From an uncultured Flavobacteriaceae bacterium (GTDB lineage: Bacteria > Bacteroidota > Bacteroidia > Flavobacteriales > Flavobacteriaceae): a stretch of DNA of 64,000 nt. The notes beneath the pieces are model-generated. The model was not told the DNA's origin. It saw only the letters and a program-made list of their open reading frames with translations, and searched no databases. Below, one piece after another: positions 33,282 through 41,741 of this stretch. The stretch's first letter is position 1; each line of letters starts with the position of its first letter. The stretch is taken from assembly GCA_947494825.1 (NCBI GenBank), contig CANLWN010000004.1:434001-498000 (forward strand), given 5' to 3'. A program made the translations under genes and the position numbers.

Positions 33282-34364
33282 ATGGAAGAAACGGCTAAAT
33301 CCCAACAGAAAAAATCATGTGCCAACTGTGGTGCGGAACTCAATTTTAAACCGGGTTCGCACCAGTTAAAATGTGAATACTGTGGTTACGAGGAGTTCAT
33401 AGAACAGGCCAAAAGCAGTTTTGAGGAACTGGAACTTAAACACTATTTGAAGGTGGTGGGCAACCATGCGTTCACGGAGACCATAGATTTACTGCATTGC
33501 AAGAATTGTGGGGCCAACCAACACGTGGAGGAAAATTACAAATCCCTGCACTGTGTATATTGCGGAGAGCCCTTGATTAAAGAAGATATTGAAAAAGAGG
33601 GTTGGATATTGCCAGGGGCGTTGGTGCCTTTTCAATTGGATGGCAAAACGGCCCGGAACATTTTTAAGAATTGGGTAAACCGAATTTGGTTTGCACCGAA
33701 TAAATTAAAAAAGGCGGCCCTGGATCCTGAAAGTATACACGGGCTGTACGTCCCTTACTGGACCTTCGATGCCAATCTAAAGGCAGCTTATCAAGGGGAA
33801 CGGGGAGATTATTACTACGAGACCCAGACCTATAGAACAAAAAACGGGAACCGTACCAGACAGGTCAGGAAGACCAAGTGGTCCTCGGCTTCCGGTTCTG
33901 TACAAGGTTTTGTAGATGATATATTGATTAACGCATCGGAAAAAAAGAGAAGGGAAATCCCAGCCAAGATCAGCCATTGGAATTTGAAGGAATTGGTGGT
34001 TTTTAACTCCAAATATTTGGCGGGCTTTGTTACTGAAAAGTACACGATATCCCTTAAGGACGGTCACCATTTGTCCTTTCAAAAGGCCAAACAAATTGCC
34101 CATAGCTGGATACGACGGGACATAGGCGGGGATACCCAACGGATCCATCATGCAGACATAAAACTTACGGAGGAGACCTTTAAACACATTCTTTTACCTC
34201 TATACATAAGCTCCTATCGCTACAAAAACAAGGAATACCACTTTTATGTCAATGGGCAAACAGGTAGCATTAGTGGAACGCATCCCTATTCCTTCTGGAA
34301 AATCTTCCTATTGATTGTAGCGGTGTTGGTAGCAATAGGATTAATTGTAATATTTGCCCAATGA
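33282..34364 (+). CDS. YdjG-like double zinc-ribbon membrane protein
   Basis: The 360-residue protein starts with two CxxC...CxxC zinc ribbons (CANCGAELNFKPGSHQLKC, then CKNCGANQHVEENYKSLHC with a following CxxC). A central region of about 200 residues contains an aromatic stretch (YVPYWTFDANLKAAYQGERG). One C-terminal membrane helix anchors it (FWKIFLLIVAVLVAIGLIVI). This is the layout of Bacillus YdjG, which works with YdjH, YdjI and PspA at stressed membranes. It lies 51 bases after the SPFH gene and overlaps the phosphatase gene by 4 bases. Confidence 0.82.
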   Translation: MEETAKSQQKKSCANCGAELNFKPGSHQLKCEYCGYEEFIEQAKSSFEELELKHYLKVVGNHAFTETIDLLHCKNCGANQHVEENYKSLHCVYCGEPLIKEDIEKEGWILPGALVPFQLDGKTARNIFKNWVNRIWFAPNKLKKAALDPESIHGLYVPYWTFDANLKAAYQGERGDYYYETQTYRTKNGNRTRQVRKTKWSSASGSVQGFVDDILINASEKKRREIPAKISHWNLKELVVFNSKYLAGFVTEKYTISLKDGHHLSFQKAKQIAHSWIRRDIGGDTQRIHHADIKLTEETFKHILLPLYISSYRYKNKEYHFYVNGQTGSISGTHPYSFWKIFLLIVAVLVAIGLIVIFAQ

Positions 34365-35092
34365 GAACATTGGTAATTGGGGATATCCATGGCGGACTAA
34401 GGGCACTTGAACAGGTTATGGACCGAGCAGGGGCGTCCCCTAGAGATCATCTTATTTTCTTGGGAGACTACGTGGATGGCTGGAGCGAGGCAGTGGAAAC
34501 GGTCAATTTTTTAATACGCTTGGGCAACACCCACCAGTGTACCTTTTTAAAGGGAAATCACGATGAGCTCTGTATGGATTGGTTGCTGGAGGCCAAGGAC
34601 AGGCCTCTTTGGTTCCAACACGGTGGAAAAACCACTGTAGCGTCCTATGCCAAGGCAGATAGCGCTACCAAGAAACGTCACATGGTGTTCTATCAGAATT
34701 TGGAGAACTATTATTTGGATGAAGGGAACAGGTTGTTTCTTCATGCCGGGTTTACCAACCTTAAAGGGGTGGCCTACGAATACTTTTCCAAAACATTCTA
34801 TTGGGATAGGACGCTTTGGGAGCTGGCTCTTTCCCTTGATCCCGACCTTCCGAAGACCGATGCACGGTATCCTAAAAGACTATTGCACTACAAGGAGGTC
34901 TATATTGGGCATACCCCTGTAACCCGAATTGGGAAGACTACTCCCCAACGGGCGGTCAATGTGTGGAACGTGGATACAGGAGCAGCATTTAAAGGTCCTT
35001 TGTCCATAATTGATGTGGAAAGCAAGGAGGTTTGGCAAAGCGATCCGGTCTTTAGTTTATATCCAGGAGAAAACGGGCGGAACCAAAATTAA
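34361..35092 (+). CDS. Calcineurin-like metallophosphoesterase
   Basis: The 243-residue enzyme has the metal-binding motifs of protein serine/threonine or diadenosine tetraphosphate phosphatases: LVIGDIHGGLRAL (GDxHG), IFLGDYVDGWSE (GDxxDxx) and FLKGNHDELCMDW (GNHDE), then a final GHTPVTRIGKT. It has no signal peptide, so it is cytoplasmic. The substrate cannot be told. The start codon overlaps the zinc-ribbon gene's stop (ATGA), which ties it to the YdjI/YdjG pair. Confidence 0.92.
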   Translation: MRTLVIGDIHGGLRALEQVMDRAGASPRDHLIFLGDYVDGWSEAVETVNFLIRLGNTHQCTFLKGNHDELCMDWLLEAKDRPLWFQHGGKTTVASYAKADSATKKRHMVFYQNLENYYLDEGNRLFLHAGFTNLKGVAYEYFSKTFYWDRTLWELALSLDPDLPKTDARYPKRLLHYKEVYIGHTPVTRIGKTTPQRAVNVWNVDTGAAFKGPLSIIDVESKEVWQSDPVFSLYPGENGRNQN

Positions 35093-35148
35093 TAGTCCTT
35101 TGTGACTATATTCCAATATTAATAGGGATATTTACCAAAAATACCAAC

Positions 35149-36144
35149 ATGTCTCCCAAGAATATCCGCATAGAAGTAATGAATGCCATAGAACATAAAG
35201 TGGATGGGTTCATAGATTCCTTCCTTATTCCTATTGAGGAAATATGGCAGCCCACGGATTTTTTACCCGATTCCCAAGGCGAAGGATTTATGGAAGACGT
35301 ACATCAAATACGGGAAGAAGCCAAGGAATTGGGATATGATTTTTGGGTCACCATGGTCGCCGACACCATCACGGAAGAGGCATTGCCCACTTACGAGTCC
35401 TGGCTAATGGATGTAGAAGGGATCGATCAGCACGATGGGAACAAAAACGGTTGGTCCAAATGGGTCCGGGCCTGGACGGCGGAGGAGAATAGGCACGGTG
35501 ACGTACTGAACAAGTATTTGTATCTCTCGGGACGGGTAAATATGCGGGAAATGGAAATTACCACGCAGCATCTAATCGCCGATGGTTTTGATATAGGCAC
35601 CGATAGGGATCCCTATAAGAATTTTGTATATACCAGTTTCCAGGAACTGGCTACCTATATCTCCCACAAACGTGTGGGGCAAATGGCCAAGAAAAAGGGC
35701 AATACCCTTTTGGGAAAAATGTGTACCATCATCTCCGGGGATGAGATGCGCCATCATTTGGCCTATCGGGAATTTGTGAAAACCATCTTCGGGGAGGATC
35801 CCAGCGGAATGTTATTGGCCTTTGCGGATATGATGAAAAAGAAGATTGTGATGCCGGCCCACTTTTTAAGGGAGTCCGGTGGAAGCATAGGGACGGCCTT
35901 TGAAACCTTTTCCAATTGTGCCCAACGTTTGGGAGTATACACCGCCCAAGATTATATTGATATTCTTGGGAAGCTCAACACCTATTGGGATTTGGCCTCT
36001 TTAAGAAGCCTTAGCGACGACGCCGAAAGGGCGAGGGACTATTTGATGAGGTTACCCGATCGTTTAAAGCGCATTTCGGACCGTATGAAATTTCCCGAGG
36101 AGCAATACCACTTTAAATGGGTGGAAGCCAATGGCATCATCTAA
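35149..36144 (+). CDS. Acyl-ACP desaturase
   Basis: The 331-residue di-iron enzyme introduces a cis double bond into ACP-bound fatty acids. The ferritin-like iron-binding motifs are visible: ITEEALPTYESW (first Glu), WTAEENRHGDVLN (E-E-x-R-H) and ISGDEMRHHLAYRE (D-E-x-R-H). Residue and helix order match plant and bacterial FA_desaturase_2 enzymes. No membrane segment, so it is soluble. It starts 57 bases after the phosphatase gene on the same strand. Unsaturation control fits the membrane-stress-like genes upstream. Confidence 0.93.
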   Translation: MSPKNIRIEVMNAIEHKVDGFIDSFLIPIEEIWQPTDFLPDSQGEGFMEDVHQIREEAKELGYDFWVTMVADTITEEALPTYESWLMDVEGIDQHDGNKNGWSKWVRAWTAEENRHGDVLNKYLYLSGRVNMREMEITTQHLIADGFDIGTDRDPYKNFVYTSFQELATYISHKRVGQMAKKKGNTLLGKMCTIISGDEMRHHLAYREFVKTIFGEDPSGMLLAFADMMKKKIVMPAHFLRESGGSIGTAFETFSNCAQRLGVYTAQDYIDILGKLNTYWDLASLRSLSDDAERARDYLMRLPDRLKRISDRMKFPEEQYHFKWVEANGII

Positions 36145-36185
36145 AGAGGGACCTATAGACGTATCTTAGGCCCCACTTTTTGGGC

Positions 36186-36743
36186 TTACAGTTTTCCGTG
36201 CTTGTGCTTGTCCTGCCATTTGGCAAGATCTTTCCATTTACCTTCATAACACATTTTACCCTGCATGGGCCATGAGGCCGGGTCGTGCATTTTATAACGA
36301 TTTCCACCCGAATTTAATACGTCGCGGCATTTGGCCACCGTAGTTTCCGATAAGGCCTTCCAAGTCTTGATATCATGGTTATGGAACAAACCTTCTATTT
36401 TTGGACCTATTCCTTCCACGATGGTCAGATCGTCCTGTTTTATTTTGAAGCCCATGGCCGATTTGGCTGCAGCGGCATTGAACACCGGGCCCTTTGCAGC
36501 GGTGGTACCGGACGGTGCCATGGAGGCCACGGGAGTACTATCCGAGCTTGAGGTCAGTTTTTTGTTGCAGGCCGCAAGCTCGGCCTCCAATTTTGCGTTT
36601 TTGTCCTGAAGCAGTTTTAGGTTGGCCGGGTCATCGGTGGTTTGCGTACCGCTTTTACCGATCAGAAATCCAAAATAGGCGCAGAGTACCCCTACCAGAA
36701 GGGGTATGGCCCAACACCATAGGTTCATATTTTCAAAATCCAT
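36186..36743 (-). CDS. Membrane-anchored protein with coiled coil and helix-hairpin-helix
   Basis: The 185-residue protein has one N-terminal membrane helix (WCWAIPLLVGVLCAYFGFLI), a short coiled coil (NLKLLQDKNAKLEAELAACN), an Ala/Ser/Pro-rich linker, and a C-terminal helix-hairpin-helix (LTIVEGIGPKIEGLF) like those in DUF4332-type proteins. This pattern occurs in many Bacteroidota beside an OmpA-like gene; no OmpA gene is adjacent here. It follows a small membrane protein gene by 25 bases, so the two are cotranscribed. The role is unknown, perhaps envelope organisation. Confidence 0.78.
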   Translation of the reverse strand: MDFENMNLWCWAIPLLVGVLCAYFGFLIGKSGTQTTDDPANLKLLQDKNAKLEAELAACNKKLTSSSDSTPVASMAPSGTTAAKGPVFNAAAAKSAMGFKIKQDDLTIVEGIGPKIEGLFHNHDIKTWKALSETTVAKCRDVLNSGGNRYKMHDPASWPMQGKMCYEGKWKDLAKWQDKHKHGKL

Positions 36744-36768
36744 GTCTCTTGTTTTACGGGTTAGTTGT

Positions 36769-36987
36769 TTAGTGGAGGCTTAGCTTTGCCTGTCGATGAT
36801 CGGGTCTTTCCGTTCCCTGTTGGGAAGAAGTGTTCATACGGGGAACATCGTCCTCGGGCGCTACCGTTTCGCTGACCGAAACCTCTGCGGAAGTCGCCCC
36901 ACATTCGCTACAATACATAACGAAAAAATAGGTTCCTGCCAGAATCGCAATGGCAATCCCGATCAGGTTGGTCGTTGTTTTTGTCAT
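36769..36987 (-). CDS. Small single-helix membrane protein
   Basis: The 72-residue protein has one N-terminal membrane helix (NLIGIAIAILAGTYFFVMYC) followed by CSECGA, a CxxC pair that could bind metal or haem on the outer side, and a polar tail rich in acidic then basic residues. Proteins of this form (helix plus CSECG) accompany the helix-hairpin-helix membrane protein in flavobacteria. It is the first gene of the two-gene unit. Confidence 0.65.
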   Translation of the reverse strand: MTKTTTNLIGIAIAILAGTYFFVMYCSECGATSAEVSVSETVAPEDDVPRMNTSSQQGTERPDHRQAKLSLH

Positions 36988-37328
36988 TGTTATAGTTATT
37001 TAGTGTTTGCTATACAATGTATTAAAAAAATCCTAAAAAATGTTTAATGCTATGGCTTAAATCTTATTGTTCAGCTACTTATCCTAGAGGCCTCATTGGT
37101 GAAAAAAAACGTGTTTTTACCCTCAAAAAGCACAAATAATTGATCAAATGAACCAATTATACAGTTTTTACTACCAATTGTGAAGTAACGGAATGCCGTC
37201 CCGTATATAATTCGGACTTTAGTACCATCAATAAGGATAAACCCTATTTCTCCCGACAAAGATCCGGCATTGAGATAGGGTTCAACATATTTTAAGTGTA
37301 GTTTGATTTAGTTTAGTTGGTTGGAAAG
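36988..37328. other. Intergenic region upstream of terminator T1
   Basis: This 341-base stretch must hold the promoter for the minus-strand two-gene unit. It contains an 8-base-pair hairpin (AACCCTAT at 37240-37247 against ATAGGGTT at 37275-37282) extended by CTC/GAG. No coding sequence has good family or composition support; a minus-strand frame at 37071-37259 (62 residues) has no recognisable features. Possibly a small RNA is encoded here that ends at the next hairpin. Confidence 0.4.
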
Positions 37329-37371
37329 ACCCGCTGCCACTTTGGGTCCATCAAAGGGGCAGCGGGTTTTC
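37329..37371 (+). terminator. Strong terminator with no upstream gene (T1)
   Basis: Ten base pairs (37329-37338 against 37358-37367, ACCCGCTGCC type) continue through an inner TTTG/CAAA pairing. A short T-run follows on the plus strand. No plus-strand gene precedes it, which suggests an unrecognised short transcript, possibly non-coding. Confidence 0.7.
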
Positions 37372-37505
37372 TTATGGCATATGACCAAATACACGATCCC
37401 AGCATCCGTCCATATTATTTTTTAGGCAAGGAACACACAAGCGATAGGCATTCCATCATAGATGGGCTACTTTTACCTTGTCCATACCTTAAGAACCCGA
37501 GGATT

Positions 37506-37652
37506 ATGAAAAGATCGATAAAAGAATTTGTGAATTTTTGCTGCATGCTCCTGATACTTGGCACACAAGCCATGTTGCGAGGCAGTTGGACGGCAGAGAC
37601 CAAACCAGTGAAAGTTGGGCCACAACCCAAAAATGGAATACGTTTAAAATAA
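37506..37652 (+). CDS. Possible small exported peptide, 48 aa
   Basis: An ATG frame encodes MKRSIKEFVNFCCMLLILGT followed by a polar tail ending in KNGIRLK. The first part looks like a signal peptide or lipoprotein-like anchor with two cysteines. The mature part is very short and basic. It is followed 60 bases later by a strong terminator, which supports a transcript. I know no family. The same bases lie inside a longer frame (37317-37652) that starts within terminator T1 and is therefore not credible. Confidence 0.3.
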   Translation: MKRSIKEFVNFCCMLLILGTQAMLRGSWTAETKPVKVGPQPKNGIRLK

Positions 37653-37987
37653 TAGAATAAGCCGAAAACCTTTCAAACGGTTTCCATATATATCCGGTTG
37701 TTAAGCTGAATTGAAAGCCCGCCGATGCTTTGAGCCAGTTACGCCTTTGACGTAATGAAGGAGCTAAGGCATCGGCGGGCTTTTTTTGGTGCCATTTGAG
37801 ATAGTGCTATGCTATTTTTTAGCCAGCATTGCATGTAAAACTGACTGACATTTTTCTTCTTTTTTCCATTGGTACACGATACCTCTTCGACTAGACTTTT
37901 TTATACACCAAATACACATAAATCCCTTATAATCAGATGTTTATATTATAATTTTAATGCTATATATAATCGTAAAATCATACAATT
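37653..37987. other. Intergenic region with terminator T2, upstream of the collagen-like lipoprotein gene
   Basis: These 335 bases contain terminator T2 (37714-37787), then about 200 AT-rich bases that must carry the promoter of the gene at 37988. I see no clear TAnnTTTG element there and no small gene. Confidence 0.45.
37714..37787 (+). terminator. Strong terminator with branched loop (T2)
   Basis: AAGCCCGCCGATGC and following bases (37716-37730) pair with 37767-37781 over about 15 positions, with seven T directly after. The loop of about 36 bases holds a second small hairpin (TTACG against CGTAA). Such a large structure could be the 3' end of a small RNA or of the peptide gene at 37506. 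Confidence 0.7.
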
Positions 37988-38578
37988 ATGAAAAAAGCAA
38001 TGAGATTTTTAATGTTGGGAACCATGGTCCTTGCCATGGTGTTGACCTCCTGTTCCGCGGAGGATGGGGAAGACGGTGCAATTGGCCCTCAGGGTCCTCA
38101 AGGAATTGCAGGAACCGATGGGGTAGATGGTGTTGATGGGAATGCCAATGTAATCTACTCGGAATGGGTAGATTTTGTAGCTGCAGAATGGAGTGCATTG
38201 TCGAGCGATTTTGGTATCGATGTTCGTAACTACCCTGTAGTGGCAAATGATCTTACCCAAAATGTCCTTAACAACGGGGTGGTCTTGTTATATGTTCGAT
38301 TTATCGGATTTGGTGATGACGCCATTATTACCCCATTTACCGGAGGTATTCTTTCAGGGGTTCAAACCATATTTCATCACGACAGTGAAGCACTTATCAC
38401 TATCAAGTTTATCAATTCCGACGGGGTTGGCGATCCCGGGACATTTGGCGGTTCCGGAAACGCATTTAGATATATTTTAGTCCCCGGGAGCCAATTGGCT
38501 TCCAAAGGGTTTTCAAAACAGGATTTTGAAAAAATGTCCTACTACGAGGTCATGGACCATTTTGGGCTGGAATATTAG
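37988..38578 (+). CDS. Lipoprotein with short collagen-like segment
   Basis: The 196-residue protein has a lipoprotein signal (MLGTMVLAMVLTSCSAEDG) with the modified Cys at about residue 22. A collagen-like stretch of Gly-x-y triplets follows (GEDGAIGPQGPQGIAGTDG and GVDGVDG), about nine triplets. A beta-rich domain of about 140 residues follows (SEWVDFVAAEWSALSSDFGI to the end). Collagen-like lipoproteins of this type are common at the surface of Bacteroidota; the ligand is unknown. It is a single-gene unit with its own terminator. Confidence 0.85.
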   Translation: MKKAMRFLMLGTMVLAMVLTSCSAEDGEDGAIGPQGPQGIAGTDGVDGVDGNANVIYSEWVDFVAAEWSALSSDFGIDVRNYPVVANDLTQNVLNNGVVLLYVRFIGFGDDAIITPFTGGILSGVQTIFHHDSEALITIKFINSDGVGDPGTFGGSGNAFRYILVPGSQLASKGFSKQDFEKMSYYEVMDHFGLEY

Positions 38579-38607
38579 GATCCTTAAAACCAATGGGGTT
38601 TGTGAAG

Positions 38608-38639
38608 CCCCTGACCGTTAGAGCGGCCAGGGGTTTTTT
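38608..38639 (+). terminator. Terminator of the collagen-like lipoprotein gene
   Basis: CCCCTG at 38608-38613 and CCG at 38615-38617 pair with 38624-38633 around a 6-base loop with one mismatch, followed by six T. It lies 30 bases after the stop and just before the convergent ALDH gene. Confidence 0.85.
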
Positions 38640-38648
38640 AGTTGAGAT

Positions 38649-40202
38649 TTACAGGTCAAATTTGATGCCCTGGGCCAAAGGCAGTTCTGTTGTATAATTG
38701 ATGGTATTGGTTTGCCGGCGCATATATACCTTCCAGGCATCCGACCCAGATTCCCGGCCACCACCGGTTTCTTTTTCCCCGCCAAAGGCGCCGCCTATTT
38801 CTGCACCTGAAGTTCCAATATTTACGTTGGCTATACCACAATCACTTCCGTTAGCCGATAGAAAACGCTCGGCTTCCCTAAGATTGTTGGTCATAATTGC
38901 AGAAGAAAGTCCCTGAACAACACCGTTCTGCAAGGCAATGGCGTTTTCCACGCCACCCGAATATTTTAGCAGATAAAGTACGGGGGCAAAGGTTTCATGC
39001 TGCACTATCGCAAAGGAATTATCCGCTTCCGCAATAGCGGGTTTCACGTAGCATCCACTTTCATAGCCCTCACCTTGTAGCACCCTACCTTCTACAATGA
39101 GTTTGCCTCCTTCGTCCACGACTTTCTGTAACGCTTGCTCATAGAGCGCAACGGCATCCGTGTCGATAAGTGGGCCAACATGGTTGTTTTCATCCAGAGG
39201 ATTTCCGATACGCAACTGTTGGTAGGCGTCCACCAGGGCATCCTTTACCTTGTCGTAAATGGAATCATGGATAATCAATCTGCGGGTCGAGGTGCAGCGT
39301 TGTCCTGCGGTACCCACGGCTCCAAATACCGCACCGATGACGGTCATCTTAATATCAGCGTCCGGACTTACGATAATGGCATTGTTGCCACCGAGCTCCA
39401 ACAGGGACTTTCCCAAACGCGAGGCCACTGCCTGTGCCACGATTTTCCCCATTCGGATAGATCCCGTAGCAGAAACCAGTGGAATTCGGGAATCCGAAGT
39501 CATCATTTCCCCTACTTTGTAATCCCCGTTGATTAGGCATGAAATTCCTTCGGGCAGTCCATTGGCGCTAAATACGTCCGCTGCAATATTTTGGCAGGCA
39601 ATCCCACATAAAGGGGTCTTTTCCGAAGGTTTCCAAACACAAACATCCCCGCATATCCATGCCAGGGCGGTATTCCATGCCCAAACGGCAACCGGAAAAT
39701 TAAAGGCGGAGATAATGCCCACAACGCCCAAGGGATGGTATTGTTCATACATGCGGTGTCCGGGTCTCTCAGAATGCATGGTGAGCCCGTGGAGTTGCCT
39801 GGACAATCCCACGGCGAAATCGCAGATATCGATCATTTCCTGTACCTCACCCAGGCCTTCTTGATAGGATTTTCCCATCTCGTAGGAAACCAATTTTCCC
39901 AAAGGCTCCTTAAGTTCGCGCAGCTTCTCCCCAAATTGACGCACTATTTCCCCGCGTTGCGGAGCTGGTACCGTCCTCCAATGGGCAAAGGCCTTGGTGG
40001 CGACCTCCATAACTTTTTCATAATCTTCTTTGGTGGTGCTTTTTACGGTAGCGATCAGGGCACCGTCCACTGGGGAATAGGAGGAGATTATCTCTCCTGA
40101 TGCAAAATTGTCCGAGCCGGTAGCGGTACCATTATTTACGGTTTGGATCCCCAGTTTGTCCAGGGCTTCCTGAATTCCAAATGCAGCAGCAACTTTAGTC
40201 AT
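38649..40202 (-). CDS. ALDH7-type aldehyde dehydrogenase (piperideine-6-carboxylate dehydrogenase-like)
   Basis: The 517-residue dehydrogenase has the catalytic Cys in GTAGQRCTSTRRLIIH and the Glu in SLLELGGNNAIIVSPDAD. Segments GSDCGIANVNIGTSGAEIGG, then FGGEKETGGGRESGSDAWK, then LPLAQGIKFDL at the end are nearly those of antiquitin (ALDH7), which oxidises alpha-aminoadipic semialdehyde in lysine breakdown. It uses NAD(P). It is downstream of a DUF1304 gene and the 3-hydroxyanthranilate dioxygenase gene, so a role in that pathway (oxidising aminomuconic semialdehyde) is also possible, but the sequence favours ALDH7. Confidence 0.88.
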   Translation of the reverse strand: MTKVAAAFGIQEALDKLGIQTVNNGTATGSDNFASGEIISSYSPVDGALIATVKSTTKEDYEKVMEVATKAFAHWRTVPAPQRGEIVRQFGEKLRELKEPLGKLVSYEMGKSYQEGLGEVQEMIDICDFAVGLSRQLHGLTMHSERPGHRMYEQYHPLGVVGIISAFNFPVAVWAWNTALAWICGDVCVWKPSEKTPLCGIACQNIAADVFSANGLPEGISCLINGDYKVGEMMTSDSRIPLVSATGSIRMGKIVAQAVASRLGKSLLELGGNNAIIVSPDADIKMTVIGAVFGAVGTAGQRCTSTRRLIIHDSIYDKVKDALVDAYQQLRIGNPLDENNHVGPLIDTDAVALYEQALQKVVDEGGKLIVEGRVLQGEGYESGCYVKPAIAEADNSFAIVQHETFAPVLYLLKYSGGVENAIALQNGVVQGLSSAIMTNNLREAERFLSANGSDCGIANVNIGTSGAEIGGAFGGEKETGGGRESGSDAWKVYMRRQTNTINYTTELPLAQGIKFDL

Positions 40203-40297
40203 TTTATAACTTTTTAAGCAAGAATTGTTAGATTTTCAGCAAAGCTACAAATTAGAAGCAACTTTTATAGGGCTGGGAAAGGATATCTTGAGCGCAT

Positions 40298-40660
40298 CTA
40301 TGGCAATAGGACGAAAAGGATGCCCAAGAGGGCAGGAAGCGCCTGTACAAAAAATATTTTGCGATCGGCGGTAAGGGCTCCGTAAATTCCGGCAATGGCC
40401 ACACACCCAAGAAAGAACAGGGAAATATTATCCCGCCAAAGGGGATCTTCTATAAAAAAGGTCCAAATAAGACCTGCCGCCAAAAAACCGTTGTACAATC
40501 CCTGATTGGCGGCGAGCGGCTTGGTCGGTTCAAATAGTTCTTTAGGGAAGTTTTTGAATACCTTTCTTCCTCTAGTGGTCCACGCAAACATTTCGAACCA
40601 TAGAATATAACAGTGGATAAACGCCACTAATCCTACCAAAATCCTAGCAATACTATCCAT
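40298..40660 (-). CDS. DUF1304 family membrane protein
   Basis: The 120-residue protein has four membrane helices: ILVGLVAFIHCYILWFEMFA, then two near residues 58-95 (GFLAAGLIWTF, ISLFFLGCVAIAGIYGAL), and FVQALPALLGILFVLLP at the end. It matches DUF1304, a widespread small membrane family of unknown function. The conserved NQGLYNGFLAAG stretch is typical. It starts 6 bases after the dioxygenase gene stop and is cotranscribed with it. Confidence 0.88.
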   Translation of the reverse strand: MDSIARILVGLVAFIHCYILWFEMFAWTTRGRKVFKNFPKELFEPTKPLAANQGLYNGFLAAGLIWTFFIEDPLWRDNISLFFLGCVAIAGIYGALTADRKIFFVQALPALLGILFVLLP

Positions 40661-40666
40661 ATGTTT

Positions 40667-41206
40667 TTATTCTTGTGCAATAAACCTTGGGTCTACCGGC
40701 ATTATGGTTCCACAGTTATCGCAGGTACGTAGTTTTTCCGATCCGTAAAAGGTCTTGAAATGACCTAAAAAATCCTTTTCGATGTCATGTAAGGTAAAAT
40801 ACGCCTCATACAGCTTGTTGTTGCAGTTGTCGCAGAACCATAGGAGTCCATCATCCACATTCATATCGGCCCTTTTCCGCTCTATGACGAGCCCTATGGA
40901 ACCCTCGTGCCGTACTGGGGAATGGGGCACCTTGGCTGGGTGCAGATACATATCACCTGGGCCCAGTTCCATGGTCTTTTTTTTGCCATCCTCCTGAATA
41001 TGTACTTCAATTTGGCCTTCCAACTGATAAAAAAGTTCCTCGGTCTCGTTATAGTGATAATCCTTTCTGGCATTGGGGCCGGCCACCACCATGACAATAT
41101 AATCGCCCGCCTCCTTGTATAGATTTTTATTGCCAACGGGAGGTTGAAGCAAATCCCTGTTTTCGCTTATCCAATGATGGAGGTTAAATGGGGCTCGTAT
41201 CGCCAT
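40667..41206 (-). CDS. nbaC: 3-hydroxyanthranilate 3,4-dioxygenase
   Basis: The enzyme opens the ring of 3-hydroxyanthranilate to aminocarboxymuconate semialdehyde in the kynurenine route. I start it at 41206 (179 residues, MAIRAPFNLHHW). With that numbering the iron ligands fall at H51 and E57 (DYHYNETEELFYQ) and H95 (PAKVPHSPV), and the second metal site at C125, C128, C162 and C165, the positions I recall for the well-studied bacterial enzyme. An ATG two codons earlier is possible. It lies at the head of a unit with DUF1304 and the ALDH; no kynureninase is adjacent. Confidence 0.93.
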   Translation of the reverse strand: MAIRAPFNLHHWISENRDLLQPPVGNKNLYKEAGDYIVMVVAGPNARKDYHYNETEELFYQLEGQIEVHIQEDGKKKTMELGPGDMYLHPAKVPHSPVRHEGSIGLVIERKRADMNVDDGLLWFCDNCNNKLYEAYFTLHDIEKDFLGHFKTFYGSEKLRTCDNCGTIMPVDPRFIAQE

Positions 41207-41258
41207 AGCCATATTGTTCTTATGCTAATGTAAGAAAAGAAAATGGCTTTGACGGAGC

Positions 41259-41741
41259 CTATCTGTAGAATAACTGGGTAAAGTAGAGATTGCCACTTGG
41301 GTCCTTTTTGACGCTCACGGCCGTATCGGTAAAATCCCCCTCCATGGTTTTTTTGTGGTTGGTGCTGTTTAACCACCCCTGTAGGGCGGCGGCGGCATTG
41401 GAATAATCTTTGGCCACATTCTCCGCTACCTGAGCTGCATTTACCTCCGAAGATATTCCAGAAGCCCTGGAAGAAAAATTATCGTGACTTAAGCTTCCCT
41501 TGGAAATCATATAATCCGTGTGGGCATTGGCATATTCATAGGCCACGGCGCTGAATTTCAGGGCAGGTTGCCCTATAGATATCCTGTGCTCATTGACCAG
41601 GGCCAACAATTCCTCTTCAACTTCAACGGCATTTGCTGCCTCCGCAATAGGTTTGGGCGATTCCTCCAAGGATTCCGTACTGCAGGAACCGAGGACAACA
41701 ACGAGCAATGCCCATGCCATACCCTTCATTTTCATTTTCAT
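41259..41741 (-). CDS. CAP-domain lipoprotein
   Basis: I start it at 41741 (160 residues, MKMKMKGMAWALLVVVLGSC), where a lipoprotein signal begins with the Cys in LGSCSTES; a longer frame upstream adds an implausible leader. The mature part is a CAP (SCP/PR-1) domain: LLALVNEHRISIGQPALKF, then HTDYMISKGSLSHDNFSSRA with the conserved His, then AENVAKDYSNAAAALQGWLN, and NLYFTQLFYR at the end. CAP lipoproteins sit at the cell surface; the precise role is unknown. It is divergent from the A2M gene. Confidence 0.88.
   Translation of the reverse strand: MKMKMKGMAWALLVVVLGSCSTESLEESPKPIAEAANAVEVEEELLALVNEHRISIGQPALKFSAVAYEYANAHTDYMISKGSLSHDNFSSRASGISSEVNAAQVAENVAKDYSNAAAALQGWLNSTNHKKTMEGDFTDTAVSVKKDPSGNLYFTQLFYR

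Noticed and set aside
37317-37652. 111-residue frame across the gene-poor region
   Set aside because: Its start lies just before and inside a strong terminator hairpin; only the last 48 codons are even possible as a gene.
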